From Thermotogota bacterium (lineage in GTDB: Bacteria > Thermotogota > Thermotogae > Petrotogales > Petrotogaceae): a stretch of DNA of 64,000 nucleotides. The stretch is taken from contig JAKOZG010000033.1 of NCBI GenBank assembly GCA_029780115.1, positions 62,001 to 126,000 of the forward strand. The letters run 5' to 3'. A program made the translations under genes and the position numbers. This document shows positions 36,434 through 45,354 of this stretch, piece after piece. Positions within the stretch are counted from its first letter, which is position 1; every line of letters starts with the position of its first letter. Below the pieces are notes generated by a model. It saw nothing but the letters and a program-made list of their open reading frames with translations. It was not told the origin of the DNA and did no database searches.

Positions 36434-37621
36434 CTACTTCTTCAGAGTTTCATAAGCTGCGTTGAGAAGGTCGTTTTCGATATCATCTACGTATTCCCAA
36501 TACATTATTCCTCCTAATTTCATCTCATGGACGTACTTTGCCTTTTGGGCAACCGACTGGGGATCTTCATAAGTTATAAACGTTTCTCCATCGTATAAAT
36601 ACGGAACTTTTGCAGCATCATCCCAGTATCTTCTAAAATCATTTTTATCTATATAATATTTCTTAAGGATTGTGTACGGTATTGCTCCACCCGGCCAAAT
36701 GGTTTCTTGATACTTTTGGAATAAGCCATCACCATTTTCACCAGGCTCAACCCCATAAAATTCTCTTCCATATGCTGGAAATCCTAATACTAACTTTTCA
36801 GCAGGAATTCCTCTATCAATAAACCTTTTAATAGCGGCATCAGAAGACAATCCCCAATGTGCAACAGGATCTTGAGGATTTATAAAAAGATTAGAGTGAT
36901 GAGCTGTGTTTGCACTCCAAGGTCCATGATAATCATATCCCATCACGTTAATTGAGTTAACCAGAGGAACGACTTTCTCCCATTCTATTACATCTAAAAA
37001 CCAACCAGATACATTGGCACAAAAAGATATCTCCTTATCCTCTCCTAATTTTTCACGAAGTAGTTTTATAAGTTCTGTGAAGTTTTCTTTATCTTCCTTT
37101 CGAGCTTTTATGGTTCCTCCACCACCATCAACTGGATATTCCCAATCTAGATCTATTCCATCCAAATTATACTTTTCTATATATTCCACAACACTATCAA
37201 CAAAAATTTCCCGTGTAGCCTTAGTTGCGACCATATCTGAAAATCCATCAGCCCCCCATCCACCAACTGCCACAATTATTTTTAAATCTGGATATTTTTT
37301 TTGTACCCTTTTTACTTCCTCCCACACATCATTAACAATAGTTTGAGAAGATACAGTGTCTGGAACCCCTGGTATTCTTACATCATAGTTTGATATCTTA
37401 AATTCGTTGTTGATTCGAGCGAAAGCTAAATATAGGTGAGTTAATTTATCTCCTTCTATATCTTCCGCAGTCCAATCTTTTCCTACCCAGCAGGGCAAAT
37501 ATGCAATAATTTTGTAATCTTTGTTTTCCACTGTTATGTTCTCCTTTGTATTACTAAGATTCTCAGAAAAGCTTAACAAACTTACTGTTAACACTATCAA
37601 AATAACCCATATCTTTTTCAT
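36434..37621 (-). CDS. Secreted chitinase-like glycoside hydrolase family 18
   Basis: 395 residues from ATG 37621, which has the SD AAGGGG and lies 5 bases after the permease stop. A signal peptide spans residues 1-18 (KKIWVILIVLTVSLLSF). The GH18 barrel shows KIIAYLPCWVG, IIVAVGGWGADGFSDM and the catalytic DGIDLDWEYP with Glu161; GGIMYWEYVDD is the typical last strand. It would cut chitin or related beta-1,4-GlcNAc polymers outside the cell, consistent with the importer and NagZ-like enzyme in the same operon. Confidence 0.94.
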   Translation of the reverse strand: MKKIWVILIVLTVSLLSFSENLSNTKENITVENKDYKIIAYLPCWVGKDWTAEDIEGDKLTHLYLAFARINNEFKISNYDVRIPGVPDTVSSQTIVNDVWEEVKRVQKKYPDLKIIVAVGGWGADGFSDMVATKATREIFVDSVVEYIEKYNLDGIDLDWEYPVDGGGGTIKARKEDKENFTELIKLLREKLGEDKEISFCANVSGWFLDVIEWEKVVPLVNSINVMGYDYHGPWSANTAHHSNLFINPQDPVAHWGLSSDAAIKRFIDRGIPAEKLVLGFPAYGREFYGVEPGENGDGLFQKYQETIWPGGAIPYTILKKYYIDKNDFRRYWDDAAKVPYLYDGETFITYEDPQSVAQKAKYVHEMKLGGIMYWEYVDDIENDLLNAAYETLKK

Positions 37622-37626
37622 TTTAT

Positions 37627-38886
37627 CTACCCCTTTACACTTCCGGCAGTTATCCCGGATATGATTTGCTTTTGAAAAATTAAAAAGGCTATCATTATCG
37701 GTAAACCAACAATGGTTGTTGCTGACATAAGGTAGGGCCACTGTAATTGTGTCAACTGTTGATAAAGCGCAAGACCAACTTGAGCTGTTCTCATTTCACG
37801 AGACGACGTTAGTATCAAAGGCATGAAAAGATCGTTCCATGTTGTTATAAATGTGTTTATTGCCATCACAGCCAATGCTGGAGAAGAAAGTGGCATCACT
37901 ATTCTGAAAAAAACAGCAAACGGTCCCGCTCCATCAACTACAGCTGCTTGTTCTATTTCTATTGGAAGCTGTTCTATGTACTGCTTTAAAATAAATATAC
38001 CAAAAGGCGTTACTAATTGAGGTAATATTAATGCCCAGTAAGTATCTAAAAGATTCAAGTTTTTCATTAATATGAAAATGGGAATGGTGGTTACTTGAAA
38101 AGGGATCATCATTGTAGCAAGTATTAGAGCAAATAAAAAGTTTTTGCCCTTAAATTCTCTTCGTGCAAATGCATAAGCCACCATTGATGAAAATAAAAGA
38201 TTAGCTACTACAACTGTGACTGACACTATGATACTGTTTATAATATATCTTCCAAACATATCTTCAGTCCATACTATGACATAATTCATCAAGGTTGGAT
38301 ATTGATTGTAAATTTTGATATCATCTATAAGAAAAGCTACATTGGATGCATCTTCTTCGTTGTTTAGCACAACTGAAATACCTGTTACATATTTGAGGTT
38401 TAGTTCATCTTTATCAAGTGCTTTTTTATTTATAACTATTTCTTCCCATTGTCCTGTTTTTCCCAGCTTAAATGGAATATCTTGAAATTTCCCATTAACA
38501 TCTTCAAACCTAACATATCCATTTTCAATATTAGGGGTTTCTACCTTCAGCCAGAAATTAAAGGTTTTTACTTTTCGTAAATCTCTGGTAGCTCCTATCA
38601 TTTTTATTCCAGGATTTCTTTCACCTGTTGACTCGATTTTCAAAGATTGCGTTGAAGTAGGAGACTCTTTTACTAATGAATAGTCAGTATTACCTAATGG
38701 TGTAATCGTACGTTTTATAACACTCATGTATCCCGCTTCAAAATCGTTTAAATAGTAATCTTTTACAATATTTGTCATAGTTCCCTGGGGAATAAAGGAT
38801 GTATATATCATTATCACCAACGGAAAAAGAAAAATTATTAACAAACAAAACGAAATAATTAACAATACCGTTTTTTTAATATTCAC
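37627..38886 (-). CDS. Sugar ABC permease (MalG-like) with an extra extracytoplasmic beta-rich domain
   Basis: 419 residues, about 140-150 more than usual for this family. TM1 (about 5-27) is followed by roughly residues 40-200 that are not part of the permease fold. This stretch has a jelly-roll look: DFEAGY, SLKIESTGERNPGIKMIG, TFNFWLKVE, GYVRFEDVNG, WEEIVINKKAL and the ending VAFLIDDIKIY. The normal MalG core then resumes (IINSIIVSVTVVVANLL; EAA loop QAAVVDGAGPFAVFFRIVMP). The insert lies in the first external loop, so it would face the binding protein or substrate. The GTG start overlaps the preceding stop (TAGTG). Confidence 0.92.
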   Translation of the reverse strand: MNIKKTVLLIISFCLLIIFLFPLVIMIYTSFIPQGTMTNIVKDYYLNDFEAGYMSVIKRTITPLGNTDYSLVKESPTSTQSLKIESTGERNPGIKMIGATRDLRKVKTFNFWLKVETPNIENGYVRFEDVNGKFQDIPFKLGKTGQWEEIVINKKALDKDELNLKYVTGISVVLNNEEDASNVAFLIDDIKIYNQYPTLMNYVIVWTEDMFGRYIINSIIVSVTVVVANLLFSSMVAYAFARREFKGKNFLFALILATMMIPFQVTTIPIFILMKNLNLLDTYWALILPQLVTPFGIFILKQYIEQLPIEIEQAAVVDGAGPFAVFFRIVMPLSSPALAVMAINTFITTWNDLFMPLILTSSREMRTAQVGLALYQQLTQLQWPYLMSATTIVGLPIMIAFLIFQKQIISGITAGSVKG

Positions 38887-39758
38887 TAATATTCACTCCT
38901 CAGGGCCCTTTGCTGAATCAAGGTAATAATTAGAACAATAATAACTAGAATATAAGCCATTGCTGAGGCATATCCCATTTTAAATTGTCTAAAACCTGTT
39001 ATGTAAAGGTAGTGAACAATAGTTTGAGTTGAATTTAAAGGGCCTCCACCTGTCATTGTAAAAATTTCAGCAAAGATTTGAAACGATCTAATAGTATTTA
39101 TAGCTATGACAAAAAACAACGTGGGTTTTATTAAGGGTAGGGTTATTTTAAAAAATGCGTCACTACTAGATGCTCCATCAATAGCAGCAGATTCGTACAA
39201 TTCCTCAGGAATACTTTGTAGACCAGATAAGAAAATTATGGTATAATATCCAATGGCCGCCCACACATCCATTATCATAATAGCTAACAAAGCTGTGTTA
39301 GGTGACGCGAGCCACCCAGTACTTTTTTCTATACCAAACATTCTAAGCATATGATTGAGTAGACCGTCTGCACTATAGATATAGCGCCATATTGTTGATA
39401 TAACAACCATTGACATTACCGATGGAAGAAAGAAACCGGCTTTGAATAACCCTTTAAATTTAACCATTTTACTGTTAATTAAAACAGCTAAAAGAATTGA
39501 TATTATTGTCGTAAAAGGTATTGTTCCAACAACAAAGATGAGTGTATTTTTCATAGCTTTCAAAAATATTTCATCTTTAAATAAGGCGGTATAATTTTTT
39601 AAACCAACAAAATTCATTGCCGGATTTAATCCGGAATAATCTGTAAAGCTTATCGCGATTGAATAGATAATAGGATAAGCGGAAAAGATTATAAAAGTTA
39701 TGATCCAAGGAAGCAGAAAAGCTAACGTGGTTAAATTGTACTTGCTTTTTGTTTTCAT
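38886..39758 (-). CDS. Sugar ABC transporter permease, MalF-like
   Basis: 290 residues with about six membrane segments; the EAA loop reads ESAAIDGASSSDAFFKITLP. It is the usual partner of the enlarged permease downstream, whose start overlaps its stop by one base. Together with the binding protein upstream it forms an importer, probably for chitin oligosaccharides given the GH18 and NagZ-like enzymes around it. No ATPase gene is present in the operon. Confidence 0.94.
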   Translation of the reverse strand: MKTKSKYNLTTLAFLLPWIITFIIFSAYPIIYSIAISFTDYSGLNPAMNFVGLKNYTALFKDEIFLKAMKNTLIFVVGTIPFTTIISILLAVLINSKMVKFKGLFKAGFFLPSVMSMVVISTIWRYIYSADGLLNHMLRMFGIEKSTGWLASPNTALLAIMIMDVWAAIGYYTIIFLSGLQSIPEELYESAAIDGASSSDAFFKITLPLIKPTLFFVIAINTIRSFQIFAEIFTMTGGGPLNSTQTIVHYLYITGFRQFKMGYASAMAYILVIIVLIITLIQQRALRSEY

Positions 39759-39876
39759 TATAAACAGCTTCTCCTTTTCACATTTTTTAGTCTATATAAA
39801 CCAAACAACGGGTTTGATTTATAGAAAGGCAGAGGGTTAACTCCTCTGCCCCCTATCTTGTAACTCAATTAGTTTC

Positions 39877-41082
39877 CTACAGCAACGCTTGAATCTGTTC
39901 GTTGTACTTTTGTAGTATATTTTCGATAGGTGTATTTGTGAGTAATATTTCTTCAACAACATTAGTGAATATTTGTTCAATTTTGTTAGCTTCAGCTAAT
40001 GGTGGGAATGGTACAGCATATTTATTTTGTTCAAGAAATGTTTTGTGTAGTGGATGGCTCTCGAACCATGGGTCGTTTTCGATACCTACTTTTGTTGGGA
40101 AAACTTCGCCCGTGGTTCGAGTTATTTGCATAGCTACTTCTTCGCCTAATAGATACTCTATTACTCTCCATGCTTCGTCAACATGCTTGGTCTGTGAAGA
40201 AATACCTAATACTTCTCCTCCGGCAAATGAAGCATGATAACCATAATTTTCTCTTGGTTTTGGAATGAATGCAACGTCAAATATAGTTTCTGGATAATCT
40301 CTCTGTATATTGTTTATATATGCTGGACCTGCAAAGAAGAAACCTAATTTTCCTTTTCCAAAAGCTTCTGCCAATTCAGATTCCTTTCCCAGTAATGCAT
40401 AATCTTTCAAACTTCTGTAATAGTACGCCGTCTCAATTACAGGATCAGAATTTAAGGTCGCCTTTTTCAAATCTGGAGATACAAAGTGTCCAAAATTTCC
40501 CCAAACGGCTGGTAAGAACCATTGTTGATATGGACTATACAGCTCACCTACACATAACCCTGCACCATAGATATCGGGTCCGAGTGCATGGATCTTAGCT
40601 GCAGCATTTAAAAGTTCCATCCAAGTTTTTGGAGGATTATCTGGATCTAAACCCGCTTTTTCAAGGAGTTCCAAGTTATAATACATACATCTTGGAGCAA
40701 GAAGCCAAGGAAAACCCCAATAACGATCTTGATATTCAACAAAATTCCACGCCACATAATTATCTTTGACTTTATCCACTAAATCATCAACTGGTCTTAA
40801 AACACCTTGAGATGCAAATGTTGCAAGCCAAGTGTTACCAAGTTCAATTACATCTGGAGCCGTTCCAGCTGCGATAGAAGTAACTATTCTATCAAATCCT
40901 GTAGCCCATGAGAGTTGAACTATTTCTAATTCGATATCAGGATTAGCCTTTTCAAAATTCTCCTTTACCTGTTGGGACAAGTTATCATCCATCATGAACT
41001 GCCATACTGATATTTTGGTTTTTCCAAAAGATAAAAGTGTTAATCCAACAAGCATAAACACTAATAACGCCTTTTTTCTCAT
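39877..41082 (-). CDS. Extracellular sugar-binding protein (chitin locus)
   Basis: A 401-residue solute-binding protein with a signal peptide (RKKALLVFMLVGLTLLSFG, residues 2-20) and the mature start KTKISVWQFMMDDNLSQQVK. AAGTAPDVIELGNTWLATFA is a typical family segment. The SD is AGGAGG. It probably binds chito-oligosaccharides or GlcNAc because it sits between the NagZ-like enzyme and the permease pair; this is inference from context. Confidence 0.92.
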   Translation of the reverse strand: MRKKALLVFMLVGLTLLSFGKTKISVWQFMMDDNLSQQVKENFEKANPDIELEIVQLSWATGFDRIVTSIAAGTAPDVIELGNTWLATFASQGVLRPVDDLVDKVKDNYVAWNFVEYQDRYWGFPWLLAPRCMYYNLELLEKAGLDPDNPPKTWMELLNAAAKIHALGPDIYGAGLCVGELYSPYQQWFLPAVWGNFGHFVSPDLKKATLNSDPVIETAYYYRSLKDYALLGKESELAEAFGKGKLGFFFAGPAYINNIQRDYPETIFDVAFIPKPRENYGYHASFAGGEVLGISSQTKHVDEAWRVIEYLLGEEVAMQITRTTGEVFPTKVGIENDPWFESHPLHKTFLEQNKYAVPFPPLAEANKIEQIFTNVVEEILLTNTPIENILQKYNEQIQALL

Positions 41083-41190
41083 ACTAAAAACCTCCTCCTT
41101 CTTTATTAAATCAGTTTTGGATAAAAATGTATCTAGCTGTTACTAAACTTTCTTAACTTCCACCTCCTTTTTCTAATGTTTGAAGAATTT

Positions 41191-42612
41191 TTAGACATCA
41201 AATATCGTTTTTAATGCATAATAGATTGATAAAGCTTTTGTTGAATTGGTGAGAACATATTTTTCTGTTTGGTAATTTTGAAGATCCCTCTCATCCCTTA
41301 AAATAATGTATATAACGTCGTTGGCAAATTCTTTAATATCTTTTTGCATTTTTAATTGTTTTTTAAAAAGATATGAATCTACTACAAAAGAAACGATGAG
41401 TTCTGTCTTCTCCAAGGGTTCATTAATTTTCCCTATCTCCAAATCGTAAGTTTTTATTTTAGGATTATCAAATAAATTGTTTATCAAATTGGGATATTCA
41501 AAGTAATCTTTGTTACTTGTATCAGATGGAGAAAGCGGATCTCCTTGGGGAATGAGAAAGGTAATTTCAGAAAAATCAATCTTCTTGTTTATATTCGTAT
41601 TAATCGCTTTCCTAGAAATTTCTGTTAAAAATCTTGTTTCATAATCGGATTCTATGTATTGATTTTGCAAATTAGTTATTCTACCTAAGCTTTCTTCTAG
41701 CAATTTTTTATCAATTTCCCTGTTAGAATACAGGTTTATAAGCTCCCTATAAAGAGGTCCAAAATTAGCATCGCAATCTCCAACAAGCAACAAATCTCCT
41801 GTGGCATTAAAGAATTTTGACACAATTTCTCTTGGTGAATAATTATCACGAATGGCTTTCATTTCAAGGGCATCTGTTATAATTAATCCTCGATAGCCTA
41901 ACTTATCTCTAAGAAGATCTTTTAAAATACTTTTTGATAAGGTAGCAATGTTATGTTCATCATATTGTGGGCATATTATATGAGCAGTCATTATAGCTTC
42001 AGCTCCACCTTCAATTGCTTTTATAAAGGGATAAAAGTCGTTATCGTCTAAATCCGGAATTATCGGAATTTCGTGGTGTGAATCTTGAATCGCTTTTCCA
42101 TGGCCTGGAAAGTGCTTACAAGTACCCAAAATATGATTACTCAAACCCTTTAGAAAATTTACTCCACATTCTGCAACGACTTTGGGATCATCTGAAAAGG
42201 ATCTTAAGCCGACTACTGGACTAGATTTTTTTGCTCTTACATCTAACACTGGAGCAAACAACATATTGAATCCTAATTTACGTAACTCGTCTCCTAAAAA
42301 ATCTCCATAAATGTAAGAATAGTGGGACTCTTTTGTAGCTCCAATAGCCTTATTACCTGGAGAAGGAAGTATCCCCGGAACGGTTTCAAGTTGCCCTCCC
42401 TCATGATCTGAAGAGATAAAAAGCTTGATCCCCTGATCTATAACTTCATGAAGTCTTTCTATACTTAGTTGAAGGTCGCTTAATGATTTCATGTTAGCTG
42501 GATAAAGTATTATTCCTGCTGGTTTAACTTCTTTTATTAAATCTATATGATGACTTTTTATTCCATTTTGAAAACCTAGTATAAAGAACTTTCCTAAATC
42601 ATTTTTGTTCAA
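41191..42612 (-). CDS. Beta-N-acetylhexosaminidase, glycoside hydrolase family 3 (NagZ-like)
   Basis: 473 residues. NagZ signature: TCKHFPGHGKAIQDSHHEIP, with Lys166-His167 binding the N-acetyl sugar and Asp177/His179 acting as acid/base. The nucleophile is Asp247 in RGLIITDALEMKA. No signal peptide, so it works in the cytoplasm on imported GlcNAc oligosaccharides; peptidoglycan recycling is an alternative role. The C-terminal 130 residues form an extra domain beyond the minimal barrel. It lies 14 bases after the ROK regulator. Confidence 0.92.
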   Translation of the reverse strand: MNKNDLGKFFILGFQNGIKSHHIDLIKEVKPAGIILYPANMKSLSDLQLSIERLHEVIDQGIKLFISSDHEGGQLETVPGILPSPGNKAIGATKESHYSYIYGDFLGDELRKLGFNMLFAPVLDVRAKKSSPVVGLRSFSDDPKVVAECGVNFLKGLSNHILGTCKHFPGHGKAIQDSHHEIPIIPDLDDNDFYPFIKAIEGGAEAIMTAHIICPQYDEHNIATLSKSILKDLLRDKLGYRGLIITDALEMKAIRDNYSPREIVSKFFNATGDLLLVGDCDANFGPLYRELINLYSNREIDKKLLEESLGRITNLQNQYIESDYETRFLTEISRKAINTNINKKIDFSEITFLIPQGDPLSPSDTSNKDYFEYPNLINNLFDNPKIKTYDLEIGKINEPLEKTELIVSFVVDSYLFKKQLKMQKDIKEFANDVIYIILRDERDLQNYQTEKYVLTNSTKALSIYYALKTIFDV

Positions 42613-42626
42613 CTTGTCTTCCTCCC

Positions 42627-43712
42627 CTAAACTGTCTGTATTTTTTTAAAAAACTTCTTCAAGTATTTTTCTTCTTCAAACGTTTTTGAGATAAAATTAA
42701 TTGCTGCTCCTACCGCGTTTACAGATTCTTCTTTACTCTCTTTGAGAAATTTGATTTTTCTTTTATCTTTCATAAATATTTTTTTCTTAGTCTCTTCTAA
42801 AAGATAGTTCAGAGCAATTTCAGGTAGAAACCTAATATTTCCATCGTATATTATTGTATCTGGATCCAAGATACTCCCTAATAAACCAATTTTTTCAGAT
42901 AATTCATCAAGAAAACTTTCAATGGCCTCAAAAACTTCTTCTTCTTCAAATTTTTTCAAAAAGTTAAAGTAATCAGTTTCATATTTTTTATCTTTTACTA
43001 AATTGAATTTGAATTCATATTCCCCTGAGCAGTTGTTAGAACCATGATACAAATGGTTATCAATGATTATTCCAATACCAACTCCTACAGGATCTCTAAG
43101 TTCATACGGTATAGAGGTATAAATGTATAAAATATTTTTTGCCGTATTTTGCAGTTTTGAATTATAGTAAGCAGCACCGATATTTGAATCGTTATCTATC
43201 AAAATAGGTATTTCAATCTTTTTAGATAATTCTCTAACTAAATAAAAATTTTCTATGCCTAAAGCTTGTGAAAATATAATTTTTCCTTTGACTGGATCAA
43301 TTATTCCTGGAAGAGATATTCCAATTGCGTATAAGTTTGGATCTTTTTTTTCTTCAACAATCTTAAAAATTGTTTCTGTTAAATTTGCTTTATTGATTTT
43401 CTGATGAATAACAAATTTATCTTTTATATCTCCGTTAAAGTTAGTAATAACCCCTTCTATTCCATTTTGTTCAATTTCTAAACCTAGAATATGAAAAATA
43501 TCATAATTAAAAGAATACACATTCGTTTTACGACCACCTTGAGAACCTGGTTTTAGAGAACCTTCAGTAACTACTATCTGTAAACTCTTAAGTTTTCTAA
43601 GATATCTTGATACAGTAGATTTGTCTAGACCTAAGTCTTCTGATATTTGATTTATAGTTGCTTTTTTATGTGACCACAAATATTTTGTAATGGAAAACAA
43701 GTTCTCTTGCAT
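42627..43712 (-). CDS. ROK-family transcriptional regulator lacking the zinc motif
   Basis: 361 residues. A winged helix-turn-helix is at residues 16-45 (ATINQISEDLGLDKSTVSRYLRKL), followed by a ROK domain with PILIDNDSNIGAAYY and GVGIGIIIDNHLYHGSNN. ROK repressors normally have GEIGH and a CxCGxxGC zinc site; here the segment reads CSGEYEFKF, with one Cys and no His. The sugar-sensing mechanism may therefore differ. As first gene of the chitin operon it probably controls it through the inverted repeat at 43804-43822. Confidence 0.9.
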   Translation of the reverse strand: MQENLFSITKYLWSHKKATINQISEDLGLDKSTVSRYLRKLKSLQIVVTEGSLKPGSQGGRKTNVYSFNYDIFHILGLEIEQNGIEGVITNFNGDIKDKFVIHQKINKANLTETIFKIVEEKKDPNLYAIGISLPGIIDPVKGKIIFSQALGIENFYLVRELSKKIEIPILIDNDSNIGAAYYNSKLQNTAKNILYIYTSIPYELRDPVGVGIGIIIDNHLYHGSNNCSGEYEFKFNLVKDKKYETDYFNFLKKFEEEEVFEAIESFLDELSEKIGLLGSILDPDTIIYDGNIRFLPEIALNYLLEETKKKIFMKDKRKIKFLKESKEESVNAVGAAINFISKTFEEEKYLKKFFKKIQTV

Positions 43713-43803
43713 TGTCTCTAGCTCCTTAAATTATTTATCATTAAATTATCTTTTGTTAAACATAAAAATTTGTAAGAATTTTAGTTTGATGGATTTAAAG
43801 TTC

Positions 43804-43822
43804 GTTGCTTGCAGCATGCAAC
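43804..43822. promoter_or_regulatory. Inverted repeat at the ROK operon start, candidate operator
   Basis: GTTGC (43804-43808), 9 bases, GCAAC (43818-43822). It lies 8-26 bases past the -10 box of the chitin operon promoter, covering the expected transcription start. Confidence 0.65.
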
Positions 43823-43829
43823 TAACTAA

Positions 43830-43858
43830 ATTATACAACTAATTCATTATTTTGTAAA
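43830..43858 (-). promoter_or_regulatory. Promoter of the chitin operon
   Basis: On the minus strand, TTTACA (43858-43853), 17 bases, then TATAAT (43835-43830). It gives a leader of about 110 bases before the ROK start. Confidence 0.85.
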
Positions 43859-43985
43859 ACCTAATTAATAGTCATTAAAGATAAACATAACCATTTAAAG
43901 ATAAATATTTAGAATTAACTTAATTTTTCGTAGAATTTGAAATTTTTATTATGCTTAATAAAAAATAATTTTTATAAACGGATTA

Positions 43986-43994
43986 TGATATAAT
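43986..43994 (+). promoter_or_regulatory. Extended -10 box upstream of cheW
   Basis: TGATATAAT, 44 bases before the GTG start. No good -35 box is seen, as expected for an extended -10 promoter. The same TGATATAAT occurs upstream of the DUF5320, M24 peptidase and NCS1 permease genes. Confidence 0.7.
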
Positions 43995-44037
43995 TAATAA
44001 AAACACACAAACAAATATTCAAGAAAGGGGGATAAAA

Positions 44038-44502
44038 GTGTCAAGTGAAATTAAGATAGTAACCTTTACACTCGGTAAAGAAAAGTTTGGATTAGATATA
44101 ATGAATGTAGATGCTGTTATAGAGTACGAAGAAACAACAAAATTACCTAATACAGCAGATTATTTTGAAGGTATTATTAATTATAGAGACGAAGAGGTTC
44201 TTCCAATAATCAATTTGCGCAAAAAATTTAAAATGCCTGATTTTGAAAATAAGTCTCGTGCAAAAGTTATTGTGGTTAAGTTAGGAGATAAAAAAGTCGG
44301 AATAATGGTGGATGACGTTAAAAATGTTAGAAGTGTTAATTCAGACCTCATAGAAGAAAAACCTAATATAGGTGGATTACGAGGAGCAAAGTTTATAAGT
44401 GGGATCGCTCGTTTAGAAGAAGGGATGCTCATCATTTTAGATATAGATAAGTTAATAACTGAAGAAGATAAAATTGAAATAGATGAAATGGTTAATAGTT
44501 GA
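44038..44502 (+). CDS. cheW: Chemotaxis coupling protein CheW
   Basis: A 154-residue CheW that links chemoreceptors to the CheA kinase at the inner membrane. The pattern is typical: IVTFTLGKEKFGLDIMNVDAV, KLPNTADYFEGIINYRDEEV, LPIINLRKKF and VGIMVDDVKNV. The start is GTG with AAGGGGG upstream. It is a single-gene transcript with its own promoter and terminator; cheA is not in the window, but a chemoreceptor is encoded at 32645-34648. Confidence 0.95.
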   Translation: MSSEIKIVTFTLGKEKFGLDIMNVDAVIEYEETTKLPNTADYFEGIINYRDEEVLPIINLRKKFKMPDFENKSRAKVIVVKLGDKKVGIMVDDVKNVRSVNSDLIEEKPNIGGLRGAKFISGIARLEEGMLIILDIDKLITEEDKIEIDEMVNS

Positions 44503-44540
44503 AAAGGTTCTTTTTGAAATTACATATTAGCTGAAGATAC

Positions 44541-44569
44541 ATGGCTGAGCAAAAACTCAGCCATTTTTT
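44541..44569 (+). terminator. Terminator after cheW
   Basis: ATGGCTGAG (44541-44549), loop CAAAAA, CTCAGCCAT (44556-44564), then TTTTT. Confidence 0.93.
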
Positions 44570-44585
44570 AATTTTCTTTTATTTT

Positions 44586-44861
44586 TTATTTTAAATCAAT
44601 ATTTTTATATTTTGGAGAAAAATTTTTAGGAACCTCGTTTTTAAATAAATTAGCTGCTTCTATAACGTCGTCAATTAATGAGGCTTTATTTTGATTGACA
44701 ATTTCTTCATACAGCTCACTTCTATATATCTTTATCTCTTTGGGAGCTTCAAATCCTAATTTTAGAGTACCGTTGTTGGATTCTAAGATAGTCATTTTTA
44801 CATGATTAGTTCCTAATTTTATTATAATTGATTCTCCTACTTTCCTGGATAATATTAACAA
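44586..44861 (-). CDS. csrA: Carbon storage regulator CsrA
   Basis: A small RNA-binding translational regulator. It begins MLILSRKVGESIIIKLG and has the core VKMTILESNNGTLKLGFEAPKEIKIYRSELYEEI (quoted as VKMTILE, LKLGFEAPKEI and IYRSELYEEI). It is 91 residues, with a C-terminal tail of about 30 beyond the E. coli length. The TTG start (44859-44861) sits 2 bases after the fliW stop, with GGTGG upstream. By the Bacillus model FliW binds and inhibits CsrA until flagellin takes FliW away. Confidence 0.94.
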   Translation of the reverse strand: MLILSRKVGESIIIKLGTNHVKMTILESNNGTLKLGFEAPKEIKIYRSELYEEIVNQNKASLIDDVIEAANLFKNEVPKNFSPKYKNIDLK

Positions 44862-44863
44862 AT

Positions 44864-45337
44864 TTATCCACCATCTCTTTGAACCGATAGTAACTGGTTA
44901 TTTCTTTCAATTTCATCTTTCAAGTAATGCCTGATTTTATATTCGCTACTTTCAATTAAAAGTTGTAATCCTTTTTTATTCCTTAGAGAAATTATAACAG
45001 GGGCGGCCAAATTTATTGTGATATCTTCCTTATTGTGAGGTATTGTTAAAATACAAATAACCACTGCATCTTCAGGCTTTTCAAGCTGTAAGTAGTCTGT
45101 AATATCCTCAGGTAAAATAATCTCATAATCGCTTCTTATAAGTTGTGGAAGAATTACTGGAAATGCCACGTCTTTGTCTTCTAAAGAAACCAGCCACATA
45201 ATAGGAAAGGTTGATTCTGGCTGTAACAAAGCAAATTGAGTGAGATTTTCAAATCCTGGGATACCATATTCGAAATCGATAATTTTATCTGTATCTATTT
45301 TAACATTTCCGAGTTTAGTATCAAAATTTTCTATCAT
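44864..45337 (-). CDS. fliW: Flagellar assembly factor FliW
   Basis: A 157-residue antagonist of CsrA that also binds flagellin. Visible family features are IDFEYGIPGFENLTQFALL, MWLVSLEDKDVAFPVI and INLAAPVIISLRNKKG. It is encoded directly before csrA with 2 bases between, the standard pairing. In flagellated Firmicutes and Thermotogota this pair controls flagellin synthesis; the flagellin gene is not in this window. Confidence 0.95.
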   Translation of the reverse strand: MIENFDTKLGNVKIDTDKIIDFEYGIPGFENLTQFALLQPESTFPIMWLVSLEDKDVAFPVILPQLIRSDYEIILPEDITDYLQLEKPEDAVVICILTIPHNKEDITINLAAPVIISLRNKKGLQLLIESSEYKIRHYLKDEIERNNQLLSVQRDGG

Positions 45338-45354
45338 ATTAGAATATTACCTCC

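Larger units (their letters stand above)
43713..44037. other. Divergent promoter region between the ROK operon and cheW
   Basis: 325 bases holding the ROK promoter (43830-43858), its candidate operator (43804-43822) and the cheW -10 box (43989-43994). No ORF is visible. Confidence 0.7.
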
